64,000 nucleotides of DNA from positions 1,257,390-1,321,389 of the forward strand of contig CAXAMN010026805.1 of NCBI GenBank assembly GCA_963970005.1, read 5' to 3'. This DNA is from Durusdinium trenchii. Taxonomy: Eukaryota > Sar > Dinophyceae > Suessiales > Symbiodiniaceae. The notes below the pieces were generated by a model. That model was not told the DNA's origin and did not search any database. It worked only from the letters and a program-made list of their open reading frames with translations. Numbering within the stretch: the stretch's first letter is position 1; every line of letters starts with the position of its first letter. Position numbers and translations under genes: made by a program. This document shows, piece by piece, positions 32,547 to 42,804 of the stretch.

Positions 32547-33384
32547 GTGAAGAATGCGGACTGACCGACGCTTTCAAAACCAACGTGCTGAATTTCGATC
32601 TCGGGAATCCGAAGTTTCTAGCGCGAACCCCGGTCTGAATGGTGAGTGGAGAGCCCTGGAGATGAAGGAAGAGGGCATAAGAGGGCCATCCCAGAGTCTG
32701 CCCTTTATGGCTAGTACGTGGCCTGAACACTAAGTGAAATCGGCTTTCAACCCACAGAACGCACGTGAAACCTGGATGTCACATCTGGATGTTTGCCGTT
32801 GTTGGTCGTTTCAGTCTGAGTGGTTCTATCCCAGTCACCACTGGGGTCGAACAAAGCTTACGAACTCACCGGTCGGACCGAGAGGACGGGGAGGCTAGGT
32901 GAATCACCAGGCGTCCCCCCGGCACAGTCAAACTCGCCGGTGCGTATACGTAGTAGAAGAAGTGAATGACCCATCATATATTAGAACACCGAGGCCTTTT
33001 TCAGTGCGGGTGCTTCTGCCTGGACCTTCACCGTGGCGACCGGCACCCTAAAGCTCCTGGAAGGTGCGACCGGCCGGAGGAGGGTGAGCCCTGAGGTTTG
33101 GGTGTCCAGATTTAGGTAGGTAGGTAGGTACGTAGAGGCCAGATGAAACGAATCAGGAGTCATGAAGCTTTGAACAATTTTGAACATGATTCAACAACAC
33201 TTCGGACCATTTGCAAATCCTAGGTCCTAAGTCCACTTCAGACATGTTCAGAAGTTCTCAGATGTCATTTGTGTCTCAGGCCGGTCGAAGCCTGCAGTCT
33301 CCAGCCGAGGCCCGCGACTCGTTGTTTTAAGAACCTGGCAGAGCTTGAGACGCGATACGTGCATTGGAAATATAGCATATAATA

Positions 33385-33440
33385 GCATATATATATAAAT
33401 AATAGCATATATATATATTCAAAAATATATATATATGGCA
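33385..33440. repeat. (TA)n-rich tract
   Basis: Repeated AATAGCATATATAT units followed by TA runs, in non-coding sequence. Confidence 0.85.
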
Positions 33441-33611
33441 CGATAGTGCAGCAAATGTTCAAGGCTGGAATACGGTGTTGCTGTAAAGATGCCAACAAAG
33501 AATTTGAGCATGTCATTCGTCATGGCTTGGGTTTTCAGGTTGCTTCGTGCCACATGCTGCTTCGTGTTGCTTCGTGTTGGTTCGGTTTCCTGCACGGTGC
33601 CGCGCAGCCAG

Positions 33612-33762
33612 GCTGCCACAACTACGCCTGTGTTCTTCGCTCGAAGACCTTCGTCACGGCATCCAGTGGAGACTCCAAGCTTCAATGGCCCTTCGGAGTC
33701 TCGAAAGCGGGAGGAGCGAGCGGTCTTTCGTCACTGAAGAAAGCGATTTTGGGCCATTTCAG
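33612..33762 (+). CDS. Candidate internal exon
   Basis: After GCGCAGCCAG and before a GTGGGT donor at 33763 the frame reads LPQLRLCSSLEDLRHGIQWR, then LQASMALRSLESGRSERSFV. The other two frames are also open, so the frame choice rests on composition alone. Confidence 0.35.
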
Positions 33763-34155
33763 GTGGGTGAACCATCTCGAGTTGTAGAGTTGCTTGGGAA
33801 TGCTTGGGAATGCTCTGCTTGGGCATGGATGGCAGCTTCAAAACTGGATCCGACCGCATCGCAGCACAGACCACTCCGGAATCTCAAATGTCTCAAGGTG
33901 GCAATTGGAGAGAAATGGCGAACTGGTGGCTGAGACTTGGCTGGTGCACAGAGCTAGCTTTCTCTTGGCCCCTCTTAACTCTGAGAGCAAGAACATGCAA
34001 GAACAACATGCAAATTCACCACCATCATCCATATGTCAACATTATATATATATATATATCGACATATCCATGAATGCCAAAAGTCATCGATCAAAATCCA
34101 TCCGTCATCCATCACCAGCCGTCCGGCCGATCTGCGCCAATCCGTGCGCTCTAAG

Positions 34156-34318
34156 GGCCCCGAGACGCACAGTGACGGGGTGATCCTGGGCCTCTCAGGT
34201 GCCGGAGACCTTTGTGCCTCGTCCAAGAGGGTCGGTTTCTTCAGCTCGGTGGGGAACGGAGTGACCTCTCTCAGCTCTTGCAAGACCAACCTACTGAGTG
34301 CCCGGGGTACTTGTGTAG
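34156..34318 (+). CDS. Candidate internal exon, Ser/Gly-rich
   Basis: Between an AG at 34154-34155 and GTGATG at 34319 the frame reads GPETHSDGVILGLSGAGDLC, then ASSKRVGFFSSVGNGVTSLS. The family is unknown. A TA microsatellite (34033-34052) lies upstream. Confidence 0.35.
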
Positions 34319-34512
34319 GTGATGTGTGAGGCGTGAATGGCACAAGAACGTTTACAATATCCGATCCAAGTGTTGTTTTTTTGATGGTGTTGGGTGGCGT
34401 ATTTTATTGGAGCATGCATTGATCAAAACTTGGAGGAGACCATAGACTTTGTCACTTGCTAGACCTTGTTCCCAAAAAGAGTTGCATCCTGCTCATTTGA
34501 CGTGACGTGAAG

Positions 34513-34568
34513 GACCGCTGGGTAGCTCACTTGGTTGCTGAGGCGCTGCCTTGCACGCGTACCTCACG
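34513..34568 (+). CDS. Short candidate exon
   Basis: The frame reads DRWVAHLVAEALPCTRTS and ends at a GTGACT donor (34569). The acceptor context is weak. It does not join the next exon in phase, so one of the two limits is wrong or another exon lies between them. Confidence 0.3.
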
Positions 34569-34702
34569 GTGACTCTTTGGCAAGGAGCCTTGCGGAAAGA
34601 GGTGGGCGAGCCATGAGCGGCCATGTATGTTGTATCCATTGAAGGCTGTTGTTCGTGTTTGGGATTGTTCGCAAGCGACACGAAACACTCAAGTAACTGC
34701 AG

Positions 34703-34770
34703 CTGAGATTCCATACACCTTCAACTTGATGGGTGATGAAAGAAATGGAGCATCCAAGAGCAATGACTTG
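34703..34770 (+). CDS. Exon with GTGAGT donor
   Basis: The acceptor GTAACTGCAG is followed by a frame reading EIPYTFNLMGDERNGASKSN, then DL, and a consensus GTGAGT. It joins the next exon (34855) in phase 0. Confidence 0.45.
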
Positions 34771-34854
34771 GTGAGTAGACTCTCTTCAACTTGCTTGTGG
34801 TTTGTGCCCTCCAAGTGATCTCATCCTTGGTATATGAACATCTTCCACCTCTAG

Positions 34855-34898
34855 GTGCTGCGGATCACCATGAGCGGCCTCGGCCAGGCGCTAAGCGG
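34855..34898 (+). CDS. Exon joined in phase to 34703-34770
   Basis: The acceptor TTCCACCTCTAG, the text VLRITMSGLGQALS, then GG before GTGAGT. With the previous exon it gives a continuous 36-residue segment across an 84-bp intron with consensus sites. No domain is recognised. Confidence 0.45.
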
Positions 34899-34969
34899 GT
34901 GAGTCCTAGCCGGTGCGGACGGTGGCGTTGATCAACTCCGCATGTTGGGCCCCTTTGACTCTTGCTCAG

Positions 34970-35033
34970 CTCCAGCTCCCATGTCCATAGTAGCACAGCT
35001 CCATAAGAAGCCCGCTCCCCAAAATACCCACAG
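34970..35033 (+). CDS. Candidate exon
   Basis: After CTCTTGCTCAG and before GTTGGC the frame reads APAPMSIVAQLHKKPAPQNT. It is not in phase with the exon ending at 34898. Confidence 0.3.
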
Positions 35034-35345
35034 GTTGGCTGAACCCCCACAAAACGTGCGCAGAGTTCAACATATAGTTGTTACACGTTCAAGCATTGAT
35101 AGGAATGAACATACAATGCCTCCGGAAGACTGCTGAGTTGCATTCTAAGAGGGAAATACATAGCCATCGAATGCCATCAATGTACTCGTAATAATCCTAT
35201 AGGCTTGATGTGAATGAGATATATGATGTAAAGATGGGGCACACCCTTGAACTCGAGCACCACTCTACAGGTGGCCACTCCCTGAAGATGTTTTGCAGCT
35301 GAACGGAACAGGGGCATAACAGCCGTCTCTACGGTGTGGGCTGAG

Positions 35346-35421
35346 GCCACAGCTTGTCCTTGGGTCCGGATGGTTTGGCCATTGCCAGCGCACCAGGCGA
35401 GCTAAAAACACCATCGGCATG
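35346..35421 (+). CDS. Candidate exon
   Basis: The frame reads HSLSLGPDGLAIASAPGELK, then TPSA, ending at GTGACG. The LGPDGLAIASAP text slightly recalls beta-propeller repeats, but one repeat is not enough to assign a fold. Confidence 0.3.
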
Positions 35422-35784
35422 GTGACGGCATGCCAGCACCAGCCCATCAAGGCAAAACAACATCAAGAGTTGCTTCCAAAATGATATGTTTGAGGATTGT
35501 TCTACGGTAGGTCGGATGGATTGGTTGTGATTGGTTTGTTTTGGGGTCGTTCGTTCTACGGTGGACGTGACGAACAGGAACCCTCCGTCTTCGGAGGGTT
35601 CCAACGCCAACATGCCTCATTCCAAGCGAATTGGCCCAACGTTGCTCTAAAACAGTCACCCTTCCCTTGAAACAAAGACCTGTTTGAATGCTGGTTTCTG
35701 AATGCTGGCTTCAGGTTGCGTGAGAATAAACAAAAGACCTGTCTCGTTGGCTTGGCACCCCACGGTCTCACCGTTCGTTCGCAG

Positions 35785-35927
35785 GTTTCGCACCGCGCGC
35801 CCTCCGCGCGCCCTCCAGGCCTGGGCCGAGTGAGGTCACCGGGCGATCGCTGCTCCTTGCACCTGGCGACCTTGCCGCTCCACGTGGAGAAGCTCGTCAA
35901 GGCGGCTCTAGATTCGGTTGCTACGGG
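35785..35927 (+). CDS. Candidate exon, Arg/Leu-rich
   Basis: The acceptor GTTCGTTCGCAG and a frame reading VSHRAPSARPPGLGRVRSPG, then DRCSLHLATLPLHVEKLVKA and ALDSVAT. The donor could be GC at about 35926-35929 (phase 1), which would join the exon at 36332 in frame, or GT slightly downstream. Confidence 0.4.
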
Positions 35928-36008
35928 CCGGTGCTACGGGCCGTTTTTTCGCAGATGTAGTCAGTTGGAGTTGGAGGAGTATAGCAGCATATATATATAT
36001 ATACCTAG

Positions 36009-36093
36009 CACCTGAATGACCTCTATTTTGGACCACCAACCACCCAAAATATGGCCTTCTCCTATCAAAATAGGGGTCCATTGGGTTCCAGGT
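36009..36093. repeat. Imperfect hairpin inside a (TA)n tract
   Basis: CACCTGAATGACCTCTATTTTG near 36009-36030 pairs imperfectly with CAAAATAGGGGTCCATTGGG-TTCCAGGTG near 36066-36093. TATATA runs lie immediately on both sides (35989-36002 and 36094-36111), as if the element had inserted into a TA microsatellite. Confidence 0.65.
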
Positions 36094-36331
36094 GTATATA
36101 TATATATATATCGGCTTTGTTGGTTGTGGCCTTATTGGGTGCATTGATGGGCATTGGGCATACTTTGGCGGTCCAAGAAAAAGACGTCCATAGGGCATAA
36201 TTAATTACCTATCCTGCTCATGGTGAGCGACCCGGTCAGTTGCCTGCCAGACTATATCGCTGAAGTCTTCCCATCGAGTGAGTTGTACGTATCTGATGTG
36301 CTTGTGCATTTTGGTTGAGACTTTTGGACAG

Positions 36332-36543
36332 CTTTTAAACACCATGGGCCCCAACCACCGATTTGGATACTCCCTGTGGGCTCCGCGGCGGGTCTCTTCG
36401 TATCCCTTGGTTTGTTTCTGCCCGTTCTAATCCGCCGCGAAAGGAGCCGAAGAAGAGCAAGCCAGCCAAGATGTTTGCACAGAAAACCCGGGGTGGCCGG
36501 AAGAATCAGAAGGGAAAACAGTCCAGGCTGCAGTGACGTGATC
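36332..36543 (+). CDS. Exon of a single-pass-like membrane protein
   Basis: The acceptor ACTTTTGGACAG and a strong donor GTAAGT at 36544 enclose 70 codons. Residues read FKHHGPQPPIWILPVGSAAG, then the hydrophobic LFVSLGLFLPVLI, then the strongly basic RRERSRRRASQPR and a Cys/Arg tail. A hydrophobic helix followed by arginines fits a stop-transfer membrane anchor with a cytosolic basic side. The protein is unidentified. Confidence 0.5.
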
Positions 36544-36617
36544 GTAAGTAGGGTATGAAGGGGGTCGAGTCCATTGGTCCAACCCTGGGATGAGTCCTCA
36601 CTTCGTTGTTTGCATAG

Positions 36618-36722
36618 CTCCAAGTTCTCAAAACAAAATCCGGTGATGTGGGGTCCTATGCGTCTGGACTTCTTCCCGGTATCTTTCAATGCCTTGGTGT
36701 GCACAAGATGCGCTGCCAATAG
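36618..36722 (+). CDS. Terminal exon in phase with 36332-36543
   Basis: After TTGTTTGCATAG, continuing in phase 0, it reads LQVLKTKSGDVGSYASGLLP, then GIFQCLGVHKMRCQ and TAG. The intron is 74 bp. Another frame (CAANRASRKLRDLRRVGQRK further on) is open to 36846, so the end is not certain. Confidence 0.4.
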   Translation, partial: LQVLKTKSGDVGSYASGLLPGIFQCLGVHKMRCQ

Positions 36723-36881
36723 AGCCAGCCGCAAGCTCCGGGATCTTCGTCGCGTTGGCCAGAGAAAGATGTGTTTTTTTCTCATCTCCCTGCGAATGAA
36801 TTGCTTCGATTGCTATGGCAGGTGGTGCCAGGCAGCAGAGGAATAATATAAGACGTTCTCATACGTTCTCATGGATCCTAG

Positions 36882-37078
36882 GTCCTAGCCGACAAGCTGT
36901 AGGGGAACCCAAGGAAACAACCTGTGGGCCGCGCGGCCTCTATTTATGCATGAAGTACCTCGAGTGCATCACCGGCCATGAAGGAAGCAAGTGTACAGAC
37001 TTGTACAGTGCCGGCCTCCCAAAGGTGCAGATTCTCCACATGCTTCATGAAGGCGGAGTGTGGTACAAGAACAGCTAG
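36882..37078 (+). CDS. Terminal exon, Cys/Gly-containing protein
   Basis: After TGGATCCTAG the frame reads PSRQAVGEPKETTCGPRGLY, LCMKYLECITGHEGSKCTDL, YSAGLPKVQILHMLHEGGVW and YKNS, then TAG. Four cysteines and a balanced composition make it convincing as protein. It lies only 160 bp after the stop above, so it may instead belong to the same gene through a different exon choice. Confidence 0.45.
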
Positions 37079-37150
37079 AAGTAAATTGAAGAGCTAAGAC
37101 AGCCAGCCCTATGTTCCCATTTCAAGTTCCTGAGTCATTGCTTTTTCTAG

Positions 37151-37361
37151 GTGCCAAAAGAGCGGGTACACTGGTCATGGCGTCAGACTGGTTGAAACCA
37201 ACGGAGGTCGAACTGATCGAACTGCTGGTAGTATTGTAGCAGGTCGATGTGGTCCAGCGGAAAAGGAGATTTCCGTCTGCTTGGTTTGGGCTTCAACCCG
37301 CACAGACCATCGTGCGATGCACCACTGGTTCGCAGAACATGGTCTTCCACGGCTCAATTAA
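37151..37361 (+). CDS. Candidate exon with stop
   Basis: After GCTTTTTCTAG a 69-codon frame reads CQKSGYTGHGVRLVETNGGR, then TDRTAGSIVAGRCGPAEKEI and SVCLVWASTRTDHRAMHHWF, to TAA. A shorter competing frame (MASDWLKPTEVELIELLVVL, then TAG) overlaps its start. The function is unknown. Confidence 0.35.
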
Positions 37362-37869
37362 TTTTGGGGTTTGCTCCAAGTCCTTTCCTCAAAAATCGAG
37401 GTCGATGTCGGGAAAGCGCATCATCGGACGTTGTGCAAACAAATTGTGCAACTAATTACTTCAGATTTGCTTGGTGCTGTTCTGAACCAATGTTTGCCGA
37501 CTCTTTGTCCAAGAGGACCAAGCTAGCCAAGCTAGCACCAGTCATTTTGTCCCCCAAGGAAACGGAAGCATTTGGCATCTGCAGATCACGCGATAGAGCC
37601 TTGGTGCGCAAGCAAGTCCAAATCACTCCGTTTTGACCTTCACTGCACACAGCGGTGCTATAGTACCAACATGTCAAGAACCTAAGGCAATGCAGCAGTC
37701 ACCAGCATCGAAGGTATTGAACAGATGTCACAAGATATTTGCTCGTAAAAGCTTCGCATGGCACACAGCCGTTGTATCCGAGGATTACTCGGTGGAAAGT
37801 GCATGGGAAAGTGGAGAAATCTCGCAACTCGGCGCTGAATCCAGGTGAATGTGGTGTTGGGGAATGAGG

Positions 37870-39060
37870 CTGTCTCATCTTAGACTGGCTTTTCGAATCT
37901 AGCACCCCCTCCAGACAGGAATTGGGTCAACCACCCTCATTCCCCTACGCGCGCTAGTCTAGTCACCCCTTGTCACATTGTTTGGCTATTCCTATCCTAG
38001 TTTTTTGTTTTTTGTTTCTCATGACCCTGCCCAGCTGACACAAACTTTGTGCCCTCAATTTTCCAGTAAAAATGATTATATAATATAACTTGTGATATTA
38101 TGGACTTTCCCCAGATCTTCCAGGATTTGTTCGAGAGTCCTCCTGGCTGGATGACAGAGTTTGTTTGTGCTTGTCCCTCTCGCCTTTTGGTCGACAATGA
38201 TCAATTATGACACAACTCTTGGAGAGGGCAATGTGGAGAGAGAGAGAGAGAGAGAGATCATGTTGTTTTGTGTTCATGACTTTTGTGTGCCTTACATTTG
38301 TCTAGAGAACAATTAGACAACAACGGCTTGACTGCTGCCTGGATCACTGAAAGGACTGCTGCCGTCAATCATCCTAGAATGTTGGTCTCAGGATGGAGGA
38401 TTTGGCATCCTTGCGGCTGGACTTTGCTGGAGTTGTGCCATGACTGAACGATCGTCGTGCAAGGCGGCCTAACAGTGGAAGTGTTCAACACATGCATATA
38501 TCGGGTGAAGGACATACGATGGGAAAGACAAGAATTCAGAATCTTGCAGATTTAATTATTTGGTCTACTTGAGTGCAGATATAGGCACATGGTCGGAGTT
38601 GCTTTGCCTAGGGCACAGAAGAGAGATCAGGTCTTACAGCCTCCACTTGTGAGCATTCCATAGAACGGGCCTTGCCAAGGACGAGCCGCCCTCCTTGTCA
38701 GACATCCTTCCATTTACCTCGGAGGCAAGAGGGCCGTGCTGGGTTAGAGTGAGAATGTTTTTCTTAGTACCGCCAAGGTGTGGATTTAGTCTTTGTTCCG
38801 GCTCCTTATGCAATCTTCTGTGAAGACATATGAACCGGATGAGTGGTGTGACACCAGTTAATTATGAACCTGTTGAGATATATAGTATATTGTATATTGT
38901 GTGTATAGATCATTAAATAGTTTTAAAAATCTATACCTCTATATCTATATCTATATATAAATATATCCATATCTATATATCTATATCTATATATATATAT
39001 TTTTTTTGTTTGTGGCGGCGCCCGCCCACAAAGACACGTGATAGGCAGACCCTTGGGTGG
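37870..39060. other. Non-coding with simple repeats
   Basis: Holds a (GA)n tract at about 38235-38257 and a long ATCTATAT-type tract at about 38930-39000. No supported gene. Confidence 0.5.
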
Positions 39061-39099
39061 GGCAATATAGCTTTGCAAACTGCTGAGGTTGTTCCACAG

Positions 39100-39197
39100 G
39101 TTTCGACATCCTTCTTGCATGTTCTTACTGGCCGTGGCTACGTCGTACATGCCAGAACTGTTGTGAAAGGCCAGTGGCGTTTTTTTTGGGGTTTCAG
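39100..39197 (+). CDS. Candidate internal exon
   Basis: The acceptor TTGTTCCACAG and donor GTAGCT at 39198 enclose a frame reading VSTSFLHVLTGRGYVVHART, then VVKGQWRFFWGF. The family is unknown. A (GA)n tract follows at 39232-39250. Confidence 0.4.
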
Positions 39198-39323
39198 GTA
39201 GCTTTGGTTTCAGCTTTATCATGGTTCATCTCAGAGAGAGAGAGAGAGACAGGGAGTGAGTGCAGGGTTGACCACTCGGGTGCAGCGAGTATGAGTTGAT
39301 TCGTGTTTGATTCCTGGCTTCAG

Positions 39324-39728
39324 AGAGTGTCCTTTCACACAGCCTTGTCAGGAGGTGTCCTTTCACGCGAGCTTTCTGACGGCTGAGGAGGAGACATGCC
39401 AGGCAGGTCGTTGATGCCAAGGTCAGAACATTGCAAACAGTTTTGTTGTTCAAGAAGGTGCCGTAGCTCTGCAGCAGATTGATGAAGTAACCGCACAATG
39501 TCAGTCTACAATGCCGGTGGTGTTGCAGGAAGCGGCGTGCGATACATGACTCCGTGAGTTCCCCATCGGAGCGGCATGTGTAGGCAGGAGCAACTGGGCT
39601 TGTCGGGTCAAAGTCTCCCACCAGCTATCTTCACTGACCCTGTTCGATGGGGGATTGAAACCAAATGCTTTTCCTTTGCCCAGTCGCTGTGGAAGTCTCC
39701 AGAAATCCTTGCAGTGTACAAGAGCCTA
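39324..39728. other. Coding-like block on both strands, unresolved
   Basis: The plus strand gives a frame of 134 codons broken only by two TGA codons (39412 and 39547). The minus strand has an open frame of 131 codons at 39226-39621, and another minus frame contains a convincing helix (DIVRLLHQSAAELRHLLEQQ). I cannot decide the strand. Confidence 0.3.
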
Positions 39729-39959
39729 GCTACATGCTAGCAGGCATTCAACCACTGGGTTGGGTCTCATTCGGCAGCCGATGGCTGCCATGTAAGATGT
39801 GGTGATGATGTATAGCCGTTTGTCCTGAACGCCCCGCAAACAATGGCGGCGGCGTGAATTCCGCCCGTTTCGCGGAATAAGAGGTTAATGAGCTTGGACT
39901 CCCATTCAAGAAGTTAATTATAGTCAATGATTCGAGCTCAACGAACTTTGAGACTTCAG

Positions 39960-40063
39960 TTTGGCACCCCATGTGCAACATGGCCGTTGAGCTCCCATGG
40001 CCGGTGCCCTCGTCCGGATCACGGCGCCGGCAGAAGGATGGCATCTCTTGCTTGCAGATCTAG
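39960..40063 (+). CDS. Candidate terminal exon
   Basis: After TTGAGACTTCAG the frame reads WHPMCNMAVELPWPVPSSGS, then RRRQKDGISCLQI and TAG. The boundary and composition are good. It lies 23 bp left of an interstitial telomeric tract. Confidence 0.4.
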
Positions 40064-40086
40064 AATGCAAGTATACATCATTATAT

Positions 40087-40107
40087 TAAACCCTAAACCC
40101 TAAACCC
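40087..40107 (-). repeat. Interstitial telomeric tract (TAAACCC)3
   Basis: Three perfect units of TAAACCC, the complement of the TTTAGGG telomere repeat known from plants and dinoflagellates. Confidence 0.9.
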
Positions 40108-40317
40108 ATTATATTTCAAGACCCCAAAGTGAAAAGAAGGGCCACGTCAATTGATGACAACTTGACCTGAAAGGGAATCCATTCGCATCCACCGAGGCAC
40201 AAAAACAGGCCCAGTTGGAAGCAGTTTCACCTATGCCAGGATTCCAAGCATTCTCCGAGCATGCGAATCCTTCAGGTTTTGGTAGACTTTCCAGTCTTGT
40301 TATTTATTGTTTCTAAT

Positions 40318-40386
40318 GGCAAACATTGTTACTACTAGTAAGGCACTTGTTACTAGAAGCGATGCACTTGTTCCTAGTAGCGAGTA
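40318..40386 (+). repeat. CTAGTAG repeat cluster, copy 6
   Basis: Positions 40326-40381 match 48553-48608 at 55 of 56 bases, far closer than other copies match each other. Confidence 0.9.
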
Positions 40387-40429
40387 ATCATAGTCTGAGC
40401 CATTCTTTCATGCTCTTGGAAGACTGGGT

Positions 40430-40649
40430 ATGGCCATGACCGGCGTAACGATGCGACGGCATAGCGATGCGCCCTGCGACGATGCGCCCAGCCATGCGAA
40501 CGAACGCATGGACAAAAGCCGCGCGCGGCTCATCACAGATAACATCGCGGATGGACGATCTGAATTGTGTGGCAGTGATTGCGTGTGTGTCAGACTCATC
40601 CTGCATGATCATCCCACAAATTTGGCTCCTAGTGTGGCATGTGTGGTGA
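40430..40649 (+). CDS. Candidate first exon before GTGAGT
   Basis: A frame with ATG at 40430 reads MAMTGVTMRRHSDAPCDDAP, then SHANERMDKSRARLITDNIA, to a consensus donor at 40650. A second frame begins MDDLNCVAVIACVSDSSCMI and is hydrophobic. The second joins, through an AG at 40842-40843, to the DUF1275 exon ending at 40921. Either could be the 5' exon of that gene. Confidence 0.3.
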
Positions 40650-40843
40650 GTTTGTTGGAGGGCTGACCAATGATGTTCATTGAGTGACCCATGATGTATT
40701 GTTATTTATCTCAAAATTCGCTGCGTCAAGAGTTCTCTATGTGTCTTCCCTTTGTGGGTTAGGGCATCGGCATTGGTATATTTATGCCGCATAGGGTGGT
40801 CATGTCAAGGGAAAGCCACCAAGCACATGAAAGGTTTGTAAGC

Positions 40844-40921
40844 AGAGCGCTGGCCATGGCGCTTCCTGCCTGTTTGCTGCAGGGGCTGGCCGCTTTTGTT
40901 CTAGCTTTCCTGGCTGGATAT
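40844..40921 (+). CDS. DUF1275-like protein, N-terminal membrane exon
   Basis: The frame reads RALAMALPACLLQGLAAFVL, then AFLAGY, and ends at a GTATCT donor. It may start at the ATG at 40856. It joins in phase 0 to the next exon after GTCCTAG, giving AFLAGYADVITYMRYG, which matches the opening membrane helix of the DUF1275/YoaK family. Confidence 0.5.
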
Positions 40922-41414
40922 GTATCTTGAACTCCGGAAAAGATCCAGCTTTTTTGACTGATTCACAGTGAAGGATAGCAACATGTCGATTCGGCCGTTG
41001 CCGGTCCTGTTAATGGATTGGGCGTGCCGGTCGAGGACGGCTCGATTCGAACTTGCTGCAACCGCCGGCACCACCGGAATTCTGACGATCGTCGTGGAGC
41101 GACCCGTTGTCGTCTCAGCCGCGGACTAGATGGCCACAGTTTTTTGTTAAACACGCGTATACATCGTAAAGGAAAGAGTGAGATGGCTAGGACCATGGGA
41201 AACAAATTTCGACAATCAACTTACCGGGTGTATTCCATGTGGTCATAAAAAGGATCGCTCATGAATTCATTGTTCCACGCCATAGCACCACACCCCCAAA
41301 ACGTCTCCGCACGGCGCGTCCGCACGCGCCCTACGTCTCAGGACGCGGTTTTTTCTTCGAACCAACGGTCCAAGGCGCTGTTTGAGGCGGCGTGAACCGC
41401 GTGTGTCGTCCTAG

Positions 41415-41518
41415 GCAGATGTCATCACGTACATGCGCTACGGCAGCTTCGCGGCCAGCATGACGGGCAACGTGATCTTCGCGGGGCGGCAGTTGGCCTC
41501 CTTGGCCTGGCAGGAGCG
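41415..41518 (+). CDS. DUF1275 (YoaK-like) membrane protein, signature exon
   Basis: After TCGTCCTAG this 104-bp exon encodes ADVITYMRYGSFAASMTGNV, then IFAGRQLASLAWQE and two bases of an Arg codon before GTCGAC. The D-x-x-x-Y-x-x-x-G-x-F-x-x-x-MTGN spacing with a following F-x-G is the signature of DUF1275, a family of multi-pass membrane proteins of unknown transport or stress role. Bacterial members are about 220 residues with six helices. Here the gene is broken into many small exons. High GC content and clean codons set the exon apart from the surrounding introns. Confidence 0.65.
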
Positions 41519-41625
41519 GTCGACCGGACTAATGGGGAGAAGAGAGGGGGGGGGCGTCTTTTAGGGGAAGCAGTATATAATATAGTCATGTCATGTTGGG
41601 CTCAAATTGTTTTATAGGGATTTAG

Positions 41626-41668
41626 GCCATGTTGGGCCTTCTACTTCTACCCGTCGCACTTGCAGCAG
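41626..41668 (+). CDS. DUF1275-like gene, third exon candidate
   Basis: The acceptor TAGGGATTTAG and donor GTTTGT. In the phase required by the previous exon it reads PCWAFYFYPSHLQQ. Another frame reads AMLGLLLLPVALAA and would also suit a membrane protein. The phase fits the neighbours in the first reading. Confidence 0.35.
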
Positions 41669-41950
41669 GTTTGTGAACGCAAGCTGATGGGAAGCCGGTG
41701 ATGTGCTGCCGCATCGGTCGGAGAAGAGACAGGTCCGGTCGTCGTTCTGATGTTCGCAACGGCCAAACCGACTCATTCCTTCCAACCTTGTTGTCCTTCC
41801 CTTTGGCGGAGAATCCTGTTCCCCTGTGAATTTGAAAGGCAACATGTTAATTTGACATAATTTTACATTGATGTGGTGTCAACTTGAGGCACACATCAAC
41901 AAATTCTTCCTGCAAAGCGGCCATAGAAGCTGACTATGATTCTGTTTCAG

Positions 41951-42002
41951 TTGGCCAGCTTGTCTTTCACAATCGACCCAGCTGCAGTCACTCTCCTGAC
42001 GG
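41951..42002 (+). CDS. DUF1275-like gene, fourth exon candidate
   Basis: A strong acceptor (GATTCTGTTTCAG) and donor (GTAGGA). In phase 0 it reads LASLSFTIDPAAVTLLT plus one base. It joins in phase to 41626-41668 and to 44330-44454. Confidence 0.4.
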
Positions 42003-42242
42003 GTAGGACTTCCTCTTTTACTTTGCCATCATGGTTGCGTGGAGCAGCGGATCTTTTGTTTACCATCAGATTGATGCTTGATGGGCAAAAGGAGTGACAT
42101 CAGCTTGAGGGGGTGTGGACATGTTCTTCGTTCAACGACCAAAGGTCACTTTCGGCCCCACCGCCCCACCAAGCTGGAGGAATTCGCCCCCCCCCCATCC
42201 GCTGCACAAGGAAAAGGTGTTTCCTCGTCGGGGTGCTTCCAG

Positions 42243-42353
42243 GGCGGCACTTCTGGTGGCGATGAGCCTTGGCAACGAGCAATCCAACTGAAGGTTGTGA
42301 AGAACAATCGCGATCAATCCATCAAGCTCGCTGTTTCAACCTCGCAAAAAAGA
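42243..42353 (+). CDS. Candidate exon, not in phase with neighbours
   Basis: The acceptor GGGTGCTTCCAG and donor GTAGGT enclose 37 codons: GGTSGGDEPWQRAIQLKVVK, then NNRDQSIKLAVSTSQKR. The exon signals are good. It lies inside the DUF1275 gene span but does not fit its phase, so it may be an alternative exon or belong elsewhere. Confidence 0.35.
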
Positions 42354-42705
42354 GTAGGTTTGCCCACTTTGGAAGCGCGGCTTTGAGGGAAAAAAGAAAG
42401 ACCCCAGGGTCATGTACAAATTTTGTAACGGCCTTGTGCATGCACTGGCTAGCTAAATCAATCTGATCCATGGGTCGGAGCTTTTATTCGATCTGCGGTG
42501 GGGAAACCCCCGCAACACGTGTGTTCCACGTCAAACGACAAGCTGCAAGCTGTCCTGATGATGTCCGAGCCAACTAGATCCGATGAGATATCTTGATGAG
42601 AACATGCCAATCCAAAGTGTCTCTCCTTCTTTAGATCTCATGAGTTGATCTCATGAGTTGATGGATTTCGGGGGGGGCTTTAGGAGGACCTCCACCGACA
42701 TCTCC

Positions 42706-42804
42706 GCACAGATTCTCCACGGCCATCGACATCGCCTTCAACCTCTCAGCGCGTCCGGGGGACCCACGCAATCGCTGGTGGATTGTGGGTTTGGTGCCCA
42801 TCTT
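42706..42804 (+). CDS. Candidate membrane exon
   Basis: One frame reads FSTAIDIAFNLSARPGDPRN, then RWWIVGLVPIF, ending before GTGTGG. The hydrophobic RWWIVGLVPIFG would suit a DUF1275 helix. The acceptor is weak and other frames are open. Confidence 0.3.

Noticed and set aside
37460..37560. FADSLSKRTK as the tail of a second copia RNase H
   Set aside because: Only a few residues resemble the usual LAD-x-LTK ending, and no reverse transcriptase text lies upstream.
39324..39728. Coding-like frames interrupted only by TGA (also near 44619, 51790, 52530 and 53183), suggesting selenocysteine or TGA recoding
   Set aside because: TGA is simply the commonest stop in this TG-rich sequence. Alternative frames or strands are equally open, and I saw no selenocysteine-insertion hairpin. 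Not enough to claim recoding.
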